Shown here: positions 1-6,977 of the stretch, piece after piece
Layout of the letters: the number at the start of each line of letters is the position of its first letter
Numbering within the stretch: the first letter of the stretch is position 1
Origin: Hyphomicrobiales bacterium
Lineage (GTDB): Bacteria > Pseudomonadota > Alphaproteobacteria > Rhizobiales > Devosiaceae
Length of the DNA stretch: 7,404 bases
Assembly: GCA_015487985.1 (NCBI GenBank)
Contig: WFOP01000150.1
Coordinates: 1-7,404, forward strand
Direction: 5' to 3'
Made by a program: the position numbers and the translations under genes
Notes under the pieces: model-generated
Seen by the model: the letters and a program-made list of their open reading frames with translations, nothing else
Told to the model about the DNA's origin: nothing
The model's database searches: none

Positions 1-1135
1 GCACACAAGTTGCAGGATTATGGCGCGGATATTCATCCGTGCCATTTTTCATTTTTTGGCGCATCCGGGCAAACCCGGCCTTTTGTTTATGCAAACTATC
101 GGGGTTGGCGAGAATTTGTCGCGTTGTCGCAAATAAACGTTCTGCATCGGGTTTTTCAAATAAAAGTTCAGGCACCACAGGCTGGTCCAGTATCAGGTTG
201 GGAAGTGCAAAATGTTTGACATCCAGCTTTTTCTTTAGCTGAATTTGTCCCACATCCATCACATAACTTACCACCATGGGGATATCGGCAACCGCCAGTT
301 CCAGAGTGGCGGTACCTGCCACGGTGATGGCCAGGCGGCACGAGGCGAATGCTTTTGCGCGCTCCTCTTTGGTACTTGCAACAACAATGGAGGCCTTCCA
401 GTTAGAAATTTTCGTCGTCAGGCTGGCGGCATGACGGGGCAATGTGACTAATACAAACTCCAGATCAGGTTGACTTCCGGACAGGCGTTCGCTCACCATT
501 TTGAACATGTGCAAATGTCGTTTCAGCTCCCCGGTGCGGGAGCCGGGCATCAGAATAATCCGTGCGGCATCCGGATTGTTCGCCGGTTGAAGGCGCTCTA
601 ATGCCGGGTGTCCGACATACCGACATTTCGGTCCGCCAAGCTGTTTCATAATGGGGGGTTCAAAGGGTAAAATTGCTAATACTTCATCATAAAGTGGTAC
701 AATATGTCGGGCGCGCTCAGGTTTATATCCCCACACAGTGGGGGCTACATAAAGCAACACAGGTGCACCAAACCCGTGTTTTTTCAGTCCCCTGGCAACA
801 AGATTTGAAAACACCTGCGAGTCGATCAAGACGACAATATCCGGTTTGGTTTTTAGAATATGGCGCACGGTTTGTCGCACACGCCAAAGCAATAATGGCA
901 GGCGCATAATAACGTCCACATAGCCCATTACCGCTAAATCAGTAGCCGGAAATAATGATTTCAGCCCGGATTCAATCATATGGCTATCACCAACACCCGC
1001 CAGTTTCAGCGAAACCTGCGCGCGCATTTTGGCAATCAGGTCGGCCCCGATGATATCACCGGACGCTTCCCCCGCCAGGATAAACAGGCTCACCTGTCGG
1101 GTTGGATCTTTGGGATGGGGTGAAGGCATGTGCAT
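1..1135 (-). CDS. lpxB: Lipid-A-disaccharide synthase, 3' end missing
   Basis: The reading frame is open for 378 codons from ATG 1135 to the window edge, so the C-terminus is cut off. E. coli LpxB is 382 residues, so only a short tail is probably missing. The family is a GT19 inverting glycosyltransferase on the inner face of the inner membrane that joins lipid X to UDP-2,3-diacylglucosamine, releasing UDP. Visible signatures are the N-terminal AGEASGD (about residues 21-27), the central VLAILPFEP and YVGHP segments, the GSRxxE loop (GSRTGE), and the nucleotide-site stretch GTATLELA followed by PMVVSY and LPNLIL. The start at 1135 overlaps the lpxI stop by one base (TAATG) and has an AAGGG ribosome site 7 nt upstream; an in-frame ATG at 1129 is less likely. 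One oddity is that the usual D-x-P-[DE]-F motif reads IDSQVF here, losing the second acidic residue. Identity is confident. Confidence 0.95.
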   Translation of the reverse strand, partial: MHMPSPHPKDPTRQVSLFILAGEASGDIIGADLIAKMRAQVSLKLAGVGDSHMIESGLKSLFPATDLAVMGYVDVIMRLPLLLWRVRQTVRHILKTKPDIVVLIDSQVFSNLVARGLKKHGFGAPVLLYVAPTVWGYKPERARHIVPLYDEVLAILPFEPPIMKQLGGPKCRYVGHPALERLQPANNPDAARIILMPGSRTGELKRHLHMFKMVSERLSGSQPDLEFVLVTLPRHAASLTTKISNWKASIVVASTKEERAKAFASCRLAITVAGTATLELAVADIPMVVSYVMDVGQIQLKKKLDVKHFALPNLILDQPVVPELLFEKPDAERLFATTRQILANPDSLHKQKAGFARMRQKMKNGTDEYPRHNPATCV

Positions 1136-1956
1136 TAAATTTCCCTTACCCCGACAACTGAAATGTCATATCGGTTTGCCAATTCAAACAATTCCGATTT
1201 GCCAATCAGAAGCGAATGTCCCGCCTCTACACAAACCACAGCGACGCCGGCTTCCTTTGCCCGGCGAATAGTATCGGGGCCGATGGCCGGCAAATCTGTT
1301 GTATCCGGCTGGTCTGGTTTTTTTGCTTTGCCCAAAATCAGAGGGTCCGAACTGTTTCCGGTCATCCCCTCTTTTACAAACGAGGCAACCCGGGCCAACA
1401 AAGCATCGGTTCCGGCAATATCTTCAACACCAATTATTCTGTTGCCAACACAGACTGCGGCCTGACCAATATCCAATTCCCCTACTTTTTTTGCTATTTG
1501 CAGCGTATAGGCGCAATCTTGCAACACCTGTCGGGTGAGTTTTGGCCCGGCCAGAAGCCCCTCCCCGGCTTTAAGGTCGGGTACGATTTCATGAACGCCA
1601 ATGACCTTGGCCCCGGTGGCAAATTCCAGCGCACCAATCAGGCGAGACATGCCGGTATCCCCCGTTGTTCGTTGGCGTTTAGACTTGTTGCGCAAAAAAC
1701 CGGCCAGCCCTTCGCGTTGTTTGTCAGAAATCTTCAGGCCACCAACCATGCAAATATGCGAGGGCGCAAAGGAGCGCAATTTCATCAGGATTGACAGTGG
1801 GTTGGACAGATTGGCCGCCATCGGCGCCCAGTCATTCAGGTCCCTGCGTGCGCTAAGGTTGAGCAGTTGAATTTGCCAACCATCATCACTGGCCGACTTC
1901 AGAATTGCCGGAACCAATTCTCCTTCGCCGGCAAACACGGACAGCTTCTTGTTCAT
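1135..1956 (-). CDS. lpxI: UDP-2,3-diacylglucosamine pyrophosphatase LpxI
   Basis: This 273-residue protein belongs to the LpxI family (formerly DUF1009). The family hydrolyses UDP-2,3-diacylglucosamine to lipid X and UMP, replacing LpxH in most Alphaproteobacteria. The N-terminal nucleotide-binding part begins with AGEGELVP (about residues 9-16). The C-terminal catalytic part has LDIGQA, the GVEDIAGTDALLAR segment, and a KPDQ...DLPAIGPDT motif. The Asp of DLP (about residue 221) is probably the counterpart of the catalytic Asp225 described for Caulobacter LpxI; that match is from memory. In the family this motif usually begins KPxQD, and here the D is Pro. The start is ATG 1956, overlapping the lpxA stop (TGATG); a GTG one codon upstream at 1959 is possible. 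It lies between lpxA and lpxB, the genes for earlier and later steps of the same pathway. Confidence 0.95.
   Translation of the reverse strand: MNKKLSVFAGEGELVPAILKSASDDGWQIQLLNLSARRDLNDWAPMAANLSNPLSILMKLRSFAPSHICMVGGLKISDKQREGLAGFLRNKSKRQRTTGDTGMSRLIGALEFATGAKVIGVHEIVPDLKAGEGLLAGPKLTRQVLQDCAYTLQIAKKVGELDIGQAAVCVGNRIIGVEDIAGTDALLARVASFVKEGMTGNSSDPLILGKAKKPDQPDTTDLPAIGPDTIRRAKEAGVAVVCVEAGHSLLIGKSELFELANRYDISVVGVREI
1143..1147 (-). promoter_or_regulatory. Ribosome binding site of lpxB
   Basis: AAGGG on the minus strand, followed by 7 nt and ATG 1135, lies inside the last codons of lpxI. It favours the ATG that overlaps the lpxI stop over the second in-frame ATG at 1129, and fits coupled translation of lpxI and lpxB. 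Confidence 0.6.
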
Positions 1957-2765
1957 CACTCACCATTTGAGCCATTTCGGGGCTGACAAATTGCGCGACC
2001 TTTTGCTTCCCGCAGGAATTCGACGACATCCTGAACCAGTTTATTGTCCTGGAACATTTCTGAGGCGTCATTTACCCGTTCACGCAGCGTGCCTTCCGAG
2101 GAGAATATCATTCTATAGGCTGTTCTTAGTGCGTGAATTTCCTCCCGATCAAATTTGCGGCGTTTAAGGCCAACCAGGTTCAAGCCGGCAAGTTTTGCGC
2201 GATTTCCTACCGCCATGCCGTAAGGAATCACATCGCCATCGACCATGGAATGTGCGCCAACGAACGCATGGGCACCGATATGCACAAATTGATAAACCAC
2301 ACAGATGCCACCAAACGTTACAAAATCCTCAATAACCGCGTGCCCGGCAATGCCCACATAATTGGCCAGAACGACGTTATTTCCAACCTGACAATCATGG
2401 GCGACATGGGAATTTGCCATGAGCAGGCAATTGTCCCCAATAGTGGTTTTCATGCCGCCCCCGGTGGTGCCCGGGTTGATGGTTACACTTTCGCGAATGG
2501 TGCAATTGGCACCAATCGTCAGCCAGGAGTCTTCCCCATGATATTTCAGATCCTGAGGCTGGTGCCCAATGGACGCAAAGGGGAAAATCTTGGTGTTTGG
2601 ACCAACCTTTGTATTACCCTCCACAACCACGTGGGAAATAAGTTCCACGCCGGCCCCCAACTCCACTTTTTCCCCCACGATACAAAACGGGCCGATTATT
2701 GATCCCTCTCCCAACTTGGCATTGGGATTTACAATTGCGGACGGATGAATTTTTACGGTGCTCAA
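1956..2765 (-). CDS. lpxA: UDP-N-acetylglucosamine O-acyltransferase LpxA
   Basis: LpxA catalyses the first lipid A step in the cytoplasm, moving a 3-hydroxyacyl chain from ACP to the 3-OH of UDP-GlcNAc. The protein shows hexapeptide repeats of a left-handed beta-helix over roughly residues 1-190, then an alpha-helical tail (GLKRRKFDREEI and on). The catalytic His is seen in SHVAHDC (His123, E. coli His125), with His120 and His142 matching His122 and His144. Two positions depart from E. coli: Tyr158 replaces His160 and Ala171 replaces the acyl-length ruler Gly173. I place the start at TTG 2765, giving 269 residues beginning MSTVKIHPSA, because GGAGGG lies 9 nt upstream and family homology begins there. 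The frame can be opened upstream to TTG 2804, which would add 13 residues unlike the family and place the GGAGGG inside the gene. It lies 57 bp after fabZ and overlaps lpxI by one base. Confidence 0.95.
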   Translation of the reverse strand: MSTVKIHPSAIVNPNAKLGEGSIIGPFCIVGEKVELGAGVELISHVVVEGNTKVGPNTKIFPFASIGHQPQDLKYHGEDSWLTIGANCTIRESVTINPGTTGGGMKTTIGDNCLLMANSHVAHDCQVGNNVVLANYVGIAGHAVIEDFVTFGGICVVYQFVHIGAHAFVGAHSMVDGDVIPYGMAVGNRAKLAGLNLVGLKRRKFDREEIHALRTAYRMIFSSEGTLRERVNDASEMFQDNKLVQDVVEFLREAKGRAICQPRNGSNGE

Positions 2766-2774
2766 GTCTAACTT

Positions 2775-2780
2775 CCCTCC
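2775..2780 (-). promoter_or_regulatory. Ribosome binding site of lpxA, decides a TTG start
   Basis: GGAGGG on the minus strand is followed by 9 nt and then TTG 2765. It is the best Shine-Dalgarno sequence in the window. It supports the short lpxA form over the frame opened at TTG 2804, for which no comparable site is seen. Confidence 0.7.
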
Positions 2781-2822
2781 AGAATATTGCTTGATTGCAG
2801 GCAATGCGGACGGTTGAAAAAT

Positions 2823-3314
2823 CTATTGTTCAACAATCATCGCCCCCACTTCGGCCTCGGCAATCAATGTATCTCCCACCATGGCGCGGGCATAAAACCG
2901 GCCTACATTTTTGCGGCGTCGAATTTTTTCAATATGGTATTCCAAACAATCGCCGGGCACTGCAGGTTTACGGAATTTGGCCTTGTCGATGGTGAGCATA
3001 TAGACTAGGTGAGAAAGCCCTTTTTCGCGCTCCGCAGCGATTACAATTGCGCCTGCGGTTTGGGCCATTCCTTCAATTATCAACACACCGGGAAAAATGG
3101 GATTGTCGGGGAAATGGCCTTGAAAAATTGGCTCATTATAGGTCACGTTTTTTATACCTGTTGCGCTCTCATCACCATTTATATTGATGATTTTATCCAG
3201 CATCAAAAAAGGATAGCGATGGGGCAGGCAGTCAAGCAAGTCATTGATTTGCAGGCTGGTGAACTTTTTTTGTGAACCATTGCTGTGGATTTCTTTTGTA
3301 TCAGCTGAACTCAT
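2823..3314 (-). CDS. fabZ: 3-hydroxyacyl-ACP dehydratase FabZ
   Basis: This 163-residue hot-dog-fold enzyme dehydrates (3R)-hydroxyacyl-ACP to trans-2-enoyl-ACP in cytoplasmic type II fatty acid synthesis. The FabZ signature is complete: [11 protein letters not shown] (about residues 30-40), then [22 protein letters not shown] with catalytic His67 and Glu81. Their 14-residue spacing equals that of His54 and Glu68 in E. coli. An N-terminal extension of about 13 polar residues makes it slightly longer than the 151-residue E. coli protein. The start ATG 3314 overlaps the lpxD stop as ATGA and has AGGGG 8 nt upstream. FabZ competes with LpxA and LpxD for the hydroxyacyl-ACP pool, which explains its conserved place between their genes. 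FabA is excluded by the motif and by the context. Confidence 0.97.
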   Translation of the reverse strand: MSSADTKEIHSNGSQKKFTSLQINDLLDCLPHRYPFLMLDKIININGDESATGIKNVTYNEPIFQGHFPDNPIFPGVLIIEGMAQTAGAIVIAAEREKGLSHLVYMLTIDKAKFRKPAVPGDCLEYHIEKIRRRKNVGRFYARAMVGDTLIAEAEVGAMIVEQ

Positions 3315-4339
3315 TTACTTAACCCCTTTAACAACTTGCGCAATTGTGCCTGCTCCCGCCAAAACTCTTTTATATTCTGGGCTGGCGCCCCAACAAGCTT
3401 TGACCCTGGCGGGCAGTCCTTAATTATGGCTGTCCGTGCATACAGGACAGAACCTGAACCAATGGACAAATGTCCCGCTGATCCAACTTCGGCGCCCATT
3501 AGCACACCATCGCCCACGATTGTGCTGCCTGCAAGCCCTACTTTGGGGGCCAACAGGCAGTTTGATCCAATAATTGTATTGTGTCCGATTTCCACCATTG
3601 CGCCGAGTTTTGTATTCTCCCCGATAATGGTGTCTCCCAGTGCCCCGCGATCTACGGTGGTGTTGGCGCCAATTTCCACATGGGATTGCAATATGGTCCG
3701 CCCCACCTGCGGAATGGGTATGTTGGCTTTGCCGTGATCCAACCAGCCAAACCCCTTTGCCCCTATGCGCGCGCCGCTGTTTATGATGACATTGTCACCA
3801 ATAAGCGCACACTCAAGCGTAACATTATCGGCAATGATACAATTTCTGCCAATCTTTACCCCGGGGGCAATCACCGTGTTGGGACCAATAACAGACCCCC
3901 GGCCGATTTCAACGCCGGAGCCAATAACTGCACTAGCATCCACGATTACATCGGCTTCATAAACCGGTTCGCCAAGGTGGGGTATTTGAGGGCGGTGAGA
4001 GAGGTGATGGTTGGAAGCGGGAAACAAATGGTCCAGAATTTTAACAAAGGCCCCGTATGGATTTGCACAAACGATAGCAATGGCGGAGCTTGGAGCATCC
4101 TCTTTAAGGCTTTGGGTGACAAAAATGACCCCGGCTTTTGAATTGGATAATTGTGACAGATATTGCCTCTTGGTGGCAAAGCTCGCCTGATTGGCAGACG
4201 CCTTTTCCAGCGGCGCGACATCATTAATCTTGTGACGCAATTGTTGAGTTGAATAATCGGTCGTGGCCAATTCACAAATCTGCAAAAGCCGAAAAAGCTC
4301 TACATCACCTATGCTACTGTAAAATCTCGCATCAACCAT
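3311..4339 (-). CDS. lpxD: UDP-3-O-acylglucosamine N-acyltransferase LpxD
   Basis: LpxD transfers a second 3-hydroxyacyl chain from ACP to the 2-amino group of UDP-3-O-acylglucosamine. The 342-residue length matches E. coli (341). An N-terminal uridine-binding domain (about 1-110) has Phe54 and Tyr60 at the same spacing as E. coli Phe43 and Tyr49. A long hexapeptide-repeat beta-helix follows (about 125-310), including IPQVGR and [12 protein letters not shown]. The catalytic His is His253 in EIGHNTIIG and a second conserved His is His290 in SAGHLSIG; their spacing of 37 equals that of E. coli His239 and His276. The C-terminal helix [12 protein letters not shown] fits the ACP-binding tail. The start is ATG 4339 with only a weak GAG 8 nt upstream. 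A terminator-like hairpin ends 14 nt before the start codon, which may limit readthrough from bamA. The 3' end overlaps fabZ as ATGA. Confidence 0.96.
   Translation of the reverse strand: MVDARFYSSIGDVELFRLLQICELATTDYSTQQLRHKINDVAPLEKASANQASFATKRQYLSQLSNSKAGVIFVTQSLKEDAPSSAIAIVCANPYGAFVKILDHLFPASNHHLSHRPQIPHLGEPVYEADVIVDASAVIGSGVEIGRGSVIGPNTVIAPGVKIGRNCIIADNVTLECALIGDNVIINSGARIGAKGFGWLDHGKANIPIPQVGRTILQSHVEIGANTTVDRGALGDTIIGENTKLGAMVEIGHNTIIGSNCLLAPKVGLAGSTIVGDGVLMGAEVGSAGHLSIGSGSVLYARTAIIKDCPPGSKLVGAPAQNIKEFWREQAQLRKLLKGLSK
3323..3327 (-). promoter_or_regulatory. Ribosome binding site of fabZ
   Basis: AGGGG on the minus strand, 8 nt before ATG 3314, lies in the last codons of lpxD. It supports the ATG that overlaps the lpxD stop codon (ATGA). 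Confidence 0.6.
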
Positions 4340-4353
4340 ACATATTACTCAAT

Positions 4354-4383
4354 AAAAAACCGCGGTACGAAAGGCACCGCGGT
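4354..4383 (-). terminator. Intrinsic terminator or attenuator between bamA and lpxD
   Basis: Read on the minus strand, ACCGCGGTGC - CTTTC - GTACCGCGGT forms a 10-bp stem (nine Watson-Crick pairs and one G-U) with a 5-nt loop, immediately followed by six T. This is a textbook Rho-independent terminator shape, starting 27 bp after the bamA stop codon. Because the lpx genes continue on the same strand 14 nt later, it may act as a partial terminator that sets the bamA to lpxD ratio, or it may truly end the bamA transcript. Confidence 0.8.
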
Positions 4384-4410
4384 CTGGCTTATAGTTTCAC
4401 ACCTTGAGAC

Positions 4411-6771
4411 TTAGAGCAAGGTCGAGATGGTGAACTGGAACACCTGAGTTGAATCGGCGGTATCCTGTTGCAACACATGGGCAAAATCGCCACGGAGCGG
4501 TCCAAATGGTGAGTTCCAGATAAGAGACGCGCCAACAGAGGAACGTACTTGCTGTGTGTCGCCACTGGTTGTAGGCGCCGCCGCCGCAGATGCGCTGGAC
4601 AGATACCCTACGTCACCCCAAACCGCGCCACGAATGCCATAGCTTTCGGGAAGGACCGGGATTGGAAACTCGATTTCTGCGGAAATACCGGCAAACATCA
4701 AAGAACCCAGGCTCTCGCCATTAGCCGCTTTTGGCCCCATGCCCATTGACTGAAAACCACGTACAAGTCTTGGACCTTTGAAATAAGTTTCCGAAGGATG
4801 CACACCGGCACCGCTCAAATCGTTGATAACCCCGACCTGACCGCGAACAGAAGCGACAATACCTGAATCTTCGATAAGCGGAACGAAATAACGTGCCTTT
4901 GCTTCGGTGCGAACAAAGCTGTGATCCCAACCGACGAACTGCTGATTAAGCGTTGCGATTAACCCGGAAGTGGGAAGCGAGGGGCTATCAACTGTATTGT
5001 AAGTCAGGTTGTAGCCGACAAACGCCTTGTTCAATGTCTGACCATTGGTGATAACAACCGAGTCCCCTGCTGCCGTGGGATGCGGAATTTCGGGGGTATT
5101 GGGGTTATTATCGTGATCATATGTATAGGCATCGGCGAAAGTCTTTGTTTCGACACCGGCCAGAAGATCAACTGAAATCTGATCGGTAATTGGAACACCA
5201 AACCGAAGCTGACCGCCTGTCGATTCATAGCCGAAGAAGTTCGTAAGAGTTTCTCCGCTGAACCGTCTGTAAACATCAACCCCCGCTGAAACCTTCAGCC
5301 CCATGAACCTTGGTTCGGTGAATGAGAAATCATAGGTCTGGCCGTTTGGAGTGGCACCGATCGCCAACTTCAAATACTGACCGCGACCGAGGAAATTTGT
5401 TTCCGTCAGTGAAATTTCAGCCAGGATACCGTCAGCTGTTGAATAGCCGCCGGTAAACCCATAGTCCCCCGTTGATTTTTCAACTACGGCAATGTTGAGA
5501 ACAACCTTGTCGGATGAACTGCCCTGTCGTGTTGACACACCGACAGAAGAGAAAAAGCCCAAGCCCTCAATAGCGGATTTGCCACGGGTGACCATTGAGC
5601 GATTGAACGGGTCGCCTTCAGCAAAGCCCAATTCGCGACGAATGACAAAATCGCGGGTCTTGGTATTGCCGACAATATCAATACGCTCAACGTAAATCCG
5701 GGCACCTTCATCCACCAGATAGGTGATATTGAAAACCTTGTTCACAACATCACGGTCCAGACGCGGCCGCACATCGGCAAAGGCAAAGCCCTGACCGGTG
5801 GCGCGATAGGCCAGATCTTCCACGGAACGTTGCAGATCACGATACTTATATACGTTGCCCTGATAGGTGCGGATGCTCGAACGAAGCGCCTCGGTATCCA
5901 GACCGGCGATTGACGTTTCTATGCCAATTTCCCCAAATGTATAGCGTTCGCCCTCGGAAATGGTAAAGCTGACAAAATAGGCATTTTTCGTTGCATCATA
6001 TTCAGCAACCGCCGAAAGCACACGCGCATCGGGATAGCCCCGATTGGCGTAAAACAAGCGGATCAGCTCTTTATCGACAGCAAGTTTCTCCTGCTTCATC
6101 TCGTCATCATTCAGCAACCAGCTCAAAATGCCGGTTTCTTTGGATGAAATAATATCTTTCAGGGCACTCGCGCTGAAAGCATTGTTGCCGGTGAAGTTGA
6201 TGGCGGCGATTCCCGCGCGATCCCCTTCGTTGATTACAAAGACAACGCGCTTGCGACCATCGGCAACCGTATCAACGCGCGTGGTAACGGAAACCCCCGT
6301 ATAACCCGCATTATCATAAGCGGCCCGAATGCTGGCGGCATCAGCGGCCAGGCGTTCCTGAGTGAACGTGCTTCTAGAGGCCACATTGACCATGGCAATC
6401 AGGTTTTCATCGGTAAACTTCTGATTGCCCTCAAAAAGGACCGAAGCCACAATTGCGTTTTCAGCAACACGCACCAGCAGGGTGCTGCCGGAAAGGCGCA
6501 CACTTACGCTGGAGAAAAGCCCTGTTGCATTGAGCGAGGCGATTGAAGACTGGATTTTTGAACTGGTGGCGGCCTCGCCAACACGAATTGTGAGATATGA
6601 TTTGAGTGTTGCATCATCTACGCGCGAATTGCCCGTAACGTCTATACGCGCCACTGTCTGTGCCTGAGCGGCCTGAACACCGATTATCCCGATACTCAGC
6701 CCTGTTAACGGGGCAACCAGCGTCAACGCGAGGGACAAAACAAAACTACGAATCCAATTATGTCGTATCAT
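4411..6771 (-). CDS. bamA: Outer membrane protein assembly factor BamA (Omp85)
   Basis: BamA is the core of the BAM complex that folds and inserts beta-barrel proteins in the outer membrane. I start it at ATG 6771 (786 residues), because the protein then opens with a classical Sec signal: positively charged MIRHNWIR, a hydrophobic core, and a cleavage site near AAQA-QTV (about residue 38). Five POTRA domains follow over about 40-435, each opening with a beta-strand and GN-type turn (DVTGNSRV, LFEGNQKF, NFTGNNAF, a divergent fourth, DIVGNTKT). The surface-antigen barrel fills about 436-786 and contains the loop-6 VRGF motif (about 670-673). An Asp/Asn-rich segment near 548-570 is probably an extracellular loop. 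The protein ends FQFTISTLL, with Leu in place of the usual final aromatic. The frame can extend upstream to ATG 6804 or TTG 6819, but these bury the signal peptide. It follows rseP by 196 bp. Confidence 0.97.
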   Translation of the reverse strand: MIRHNWIRSFVLSLALTLVAPLTGLSIGIIGVQAAQAQTVARIDVTGNSRVDDATLKSYLTIRVGEAATSSKIQSSIASLNATGLFSSVSVRLSGSTLLVRVAENAIVASVLFEGNQKFTDENLIAMVNVASRSTFTQERLAADAASIRAAYDNAGYTGVSVTTRVDTVADGRKRVVFVINEGDRAGIAAINFTGNNAFSASALKDIISSKETGILSWLLNDDEMKQEKLAVDKELIRLFYANRGYPDARVLSAVAEYDATKNAYFVSFTISEGERYTFGEIGIETSIAGLDTEALRSSIRTYQGNVYKYRDLQRSVEDLAYRATGQGFAFADVRPRLDRDVVNKVFNITYLVDEGARIYVERIDIVGNTKTRDFVIRRELGFAEGDPFNRSMVTRGKSAIEGLGFFSSVGVSTRQGSSSDKVVLNIAVVEKSTGDYGFTGGYSTADGILAEISLTETNFLGRGQYLKLAIGATPNGQTYDFSFTEPRFMGLKVSAGVDVYRRFSGETLTNFFGYESTGGQLRFGVPITDQISVDLLAGVETKTFADAYTYDHDNNPNTPEIPHPTAAGDSVVITNGQTLNKAFVGYNLTYNTVDSPSLPTSGLIATLNQQFVGWDHSFVRTEAKARYFVPLIEDSGIVASVRGQVGVINDLSGAGVHPSETYFKGPRLVRGFQSMGMGPKAANGESLGSLMFAGISAEIEFPIPVLPESYGIRGAVWGDVGYLSSASAAAAPTTSGDTQQVRSSVGASLIWNSPFGPLRGDFAHVLQQDTADSTQVFQFTISTLL

Positions 6772-6801
6772 GATGTTCTCAACAGCCTTTAATTCGTTAC
6801 A

Positions 6802-6852
6802 CATAGCATTCAATCGCAAATAGAATCGCGCGCACGCCGTCCCATAGCATTC
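6802..6852. repeat. 10-bp direct repeat upstream of bamA
   Basis: CATAGCATTC occurs at 6802-6811 and again at 6843-6852, exactly 41 bp apart, on the plus strand (GAATGCTATG when read in the bamA direction). The copies lie in the presumed bamA leader, just upstream of the chosen start. Function is unknown and chance is possible. Confidence 0.4.
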
Positions 6853-6921
6853 TTTCCTTAAAGGTTTTACTAGTTTTTCACCTCAGGGCAAGTCACAAAC
6901 GACAATTTTGATGCATTAAAA

Positions 6922-6942
6922 TGCAAGTGTGCAATCCTGCAA
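6922..6942. promoter_or_regulatory. Three TGCAA repeats at 8-bp period, possible operator
   Basis: TGCAA occurs at 6922-6926, 6930-6934 and 6938-6942, each separated by three non-conserved bases. A related TGCAT lies at 6912-6916. Read towards bamA the unit is TTGCA. The regular spacing suggests a tandem protein-binding site in the rseP-bamA gap. No regulator is recognised and no convincing -35/-10 pair could be fixed around it. Confidence 0.35.
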
Positions 6943-6958
6943 CACCCGGAATTCAAAC

Positions 6959-6977
6959 CATATTTTGCTAAAATATG
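6959..6977. repeat. AT-rich palindrome at the rseP stop codon
   Basis: CATATTTT - GCT - AAAATATG is a perfect 8-bp inverted repeat with a 3-nt centre that includes the rseP stop codon (TAG on the minus strand). The stem is nearly all A-T and no T-run follows it in the rseP direction, so a strong intrinsic terminator is unlikely. It could be a weak RNA hairpin or a protein site. Confidence 0.45.

Noticed and set aside
1216..1794. A 192-residue plus-strand open frame inside lpxI
   Set aside because: It lies opposite a well-recognised gene, has no family motif or ribosome site, and is a shadow frame. The same applies to the plus-strand frames at 2133-2702 and 3581-4141.
4342..4347. TAATAT on the minus strand as a -10 box for lpxD
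   Set aside because: It lies only 2 nt before the start codon, its -35 would fall in the terminator stem, and no -35 match is seen. A leaderless promoter cannot be excluded but is not supported.
6772..6819. Longer bamA starting at TTG 6819 or ATG 6804
   Set aside because: The extra residues are polar and would stand before a complete Sec signal peptide that begins naturally at ATG 6771.
6843..6967. Promoter for bamA, for example TTGCAC with a -10 17 bp later
   Set aside because: The best -10 candidate (TCAAAA) matches the consensus at only three of six positions; no sigma-32 or ECF-type pair was found either.
6959..6977. AT-rich palindrome as the rseP terminator
   Set aside because: The stem is A-T only apart from the end pairs and no T-run follows, so it would terminate poorly.
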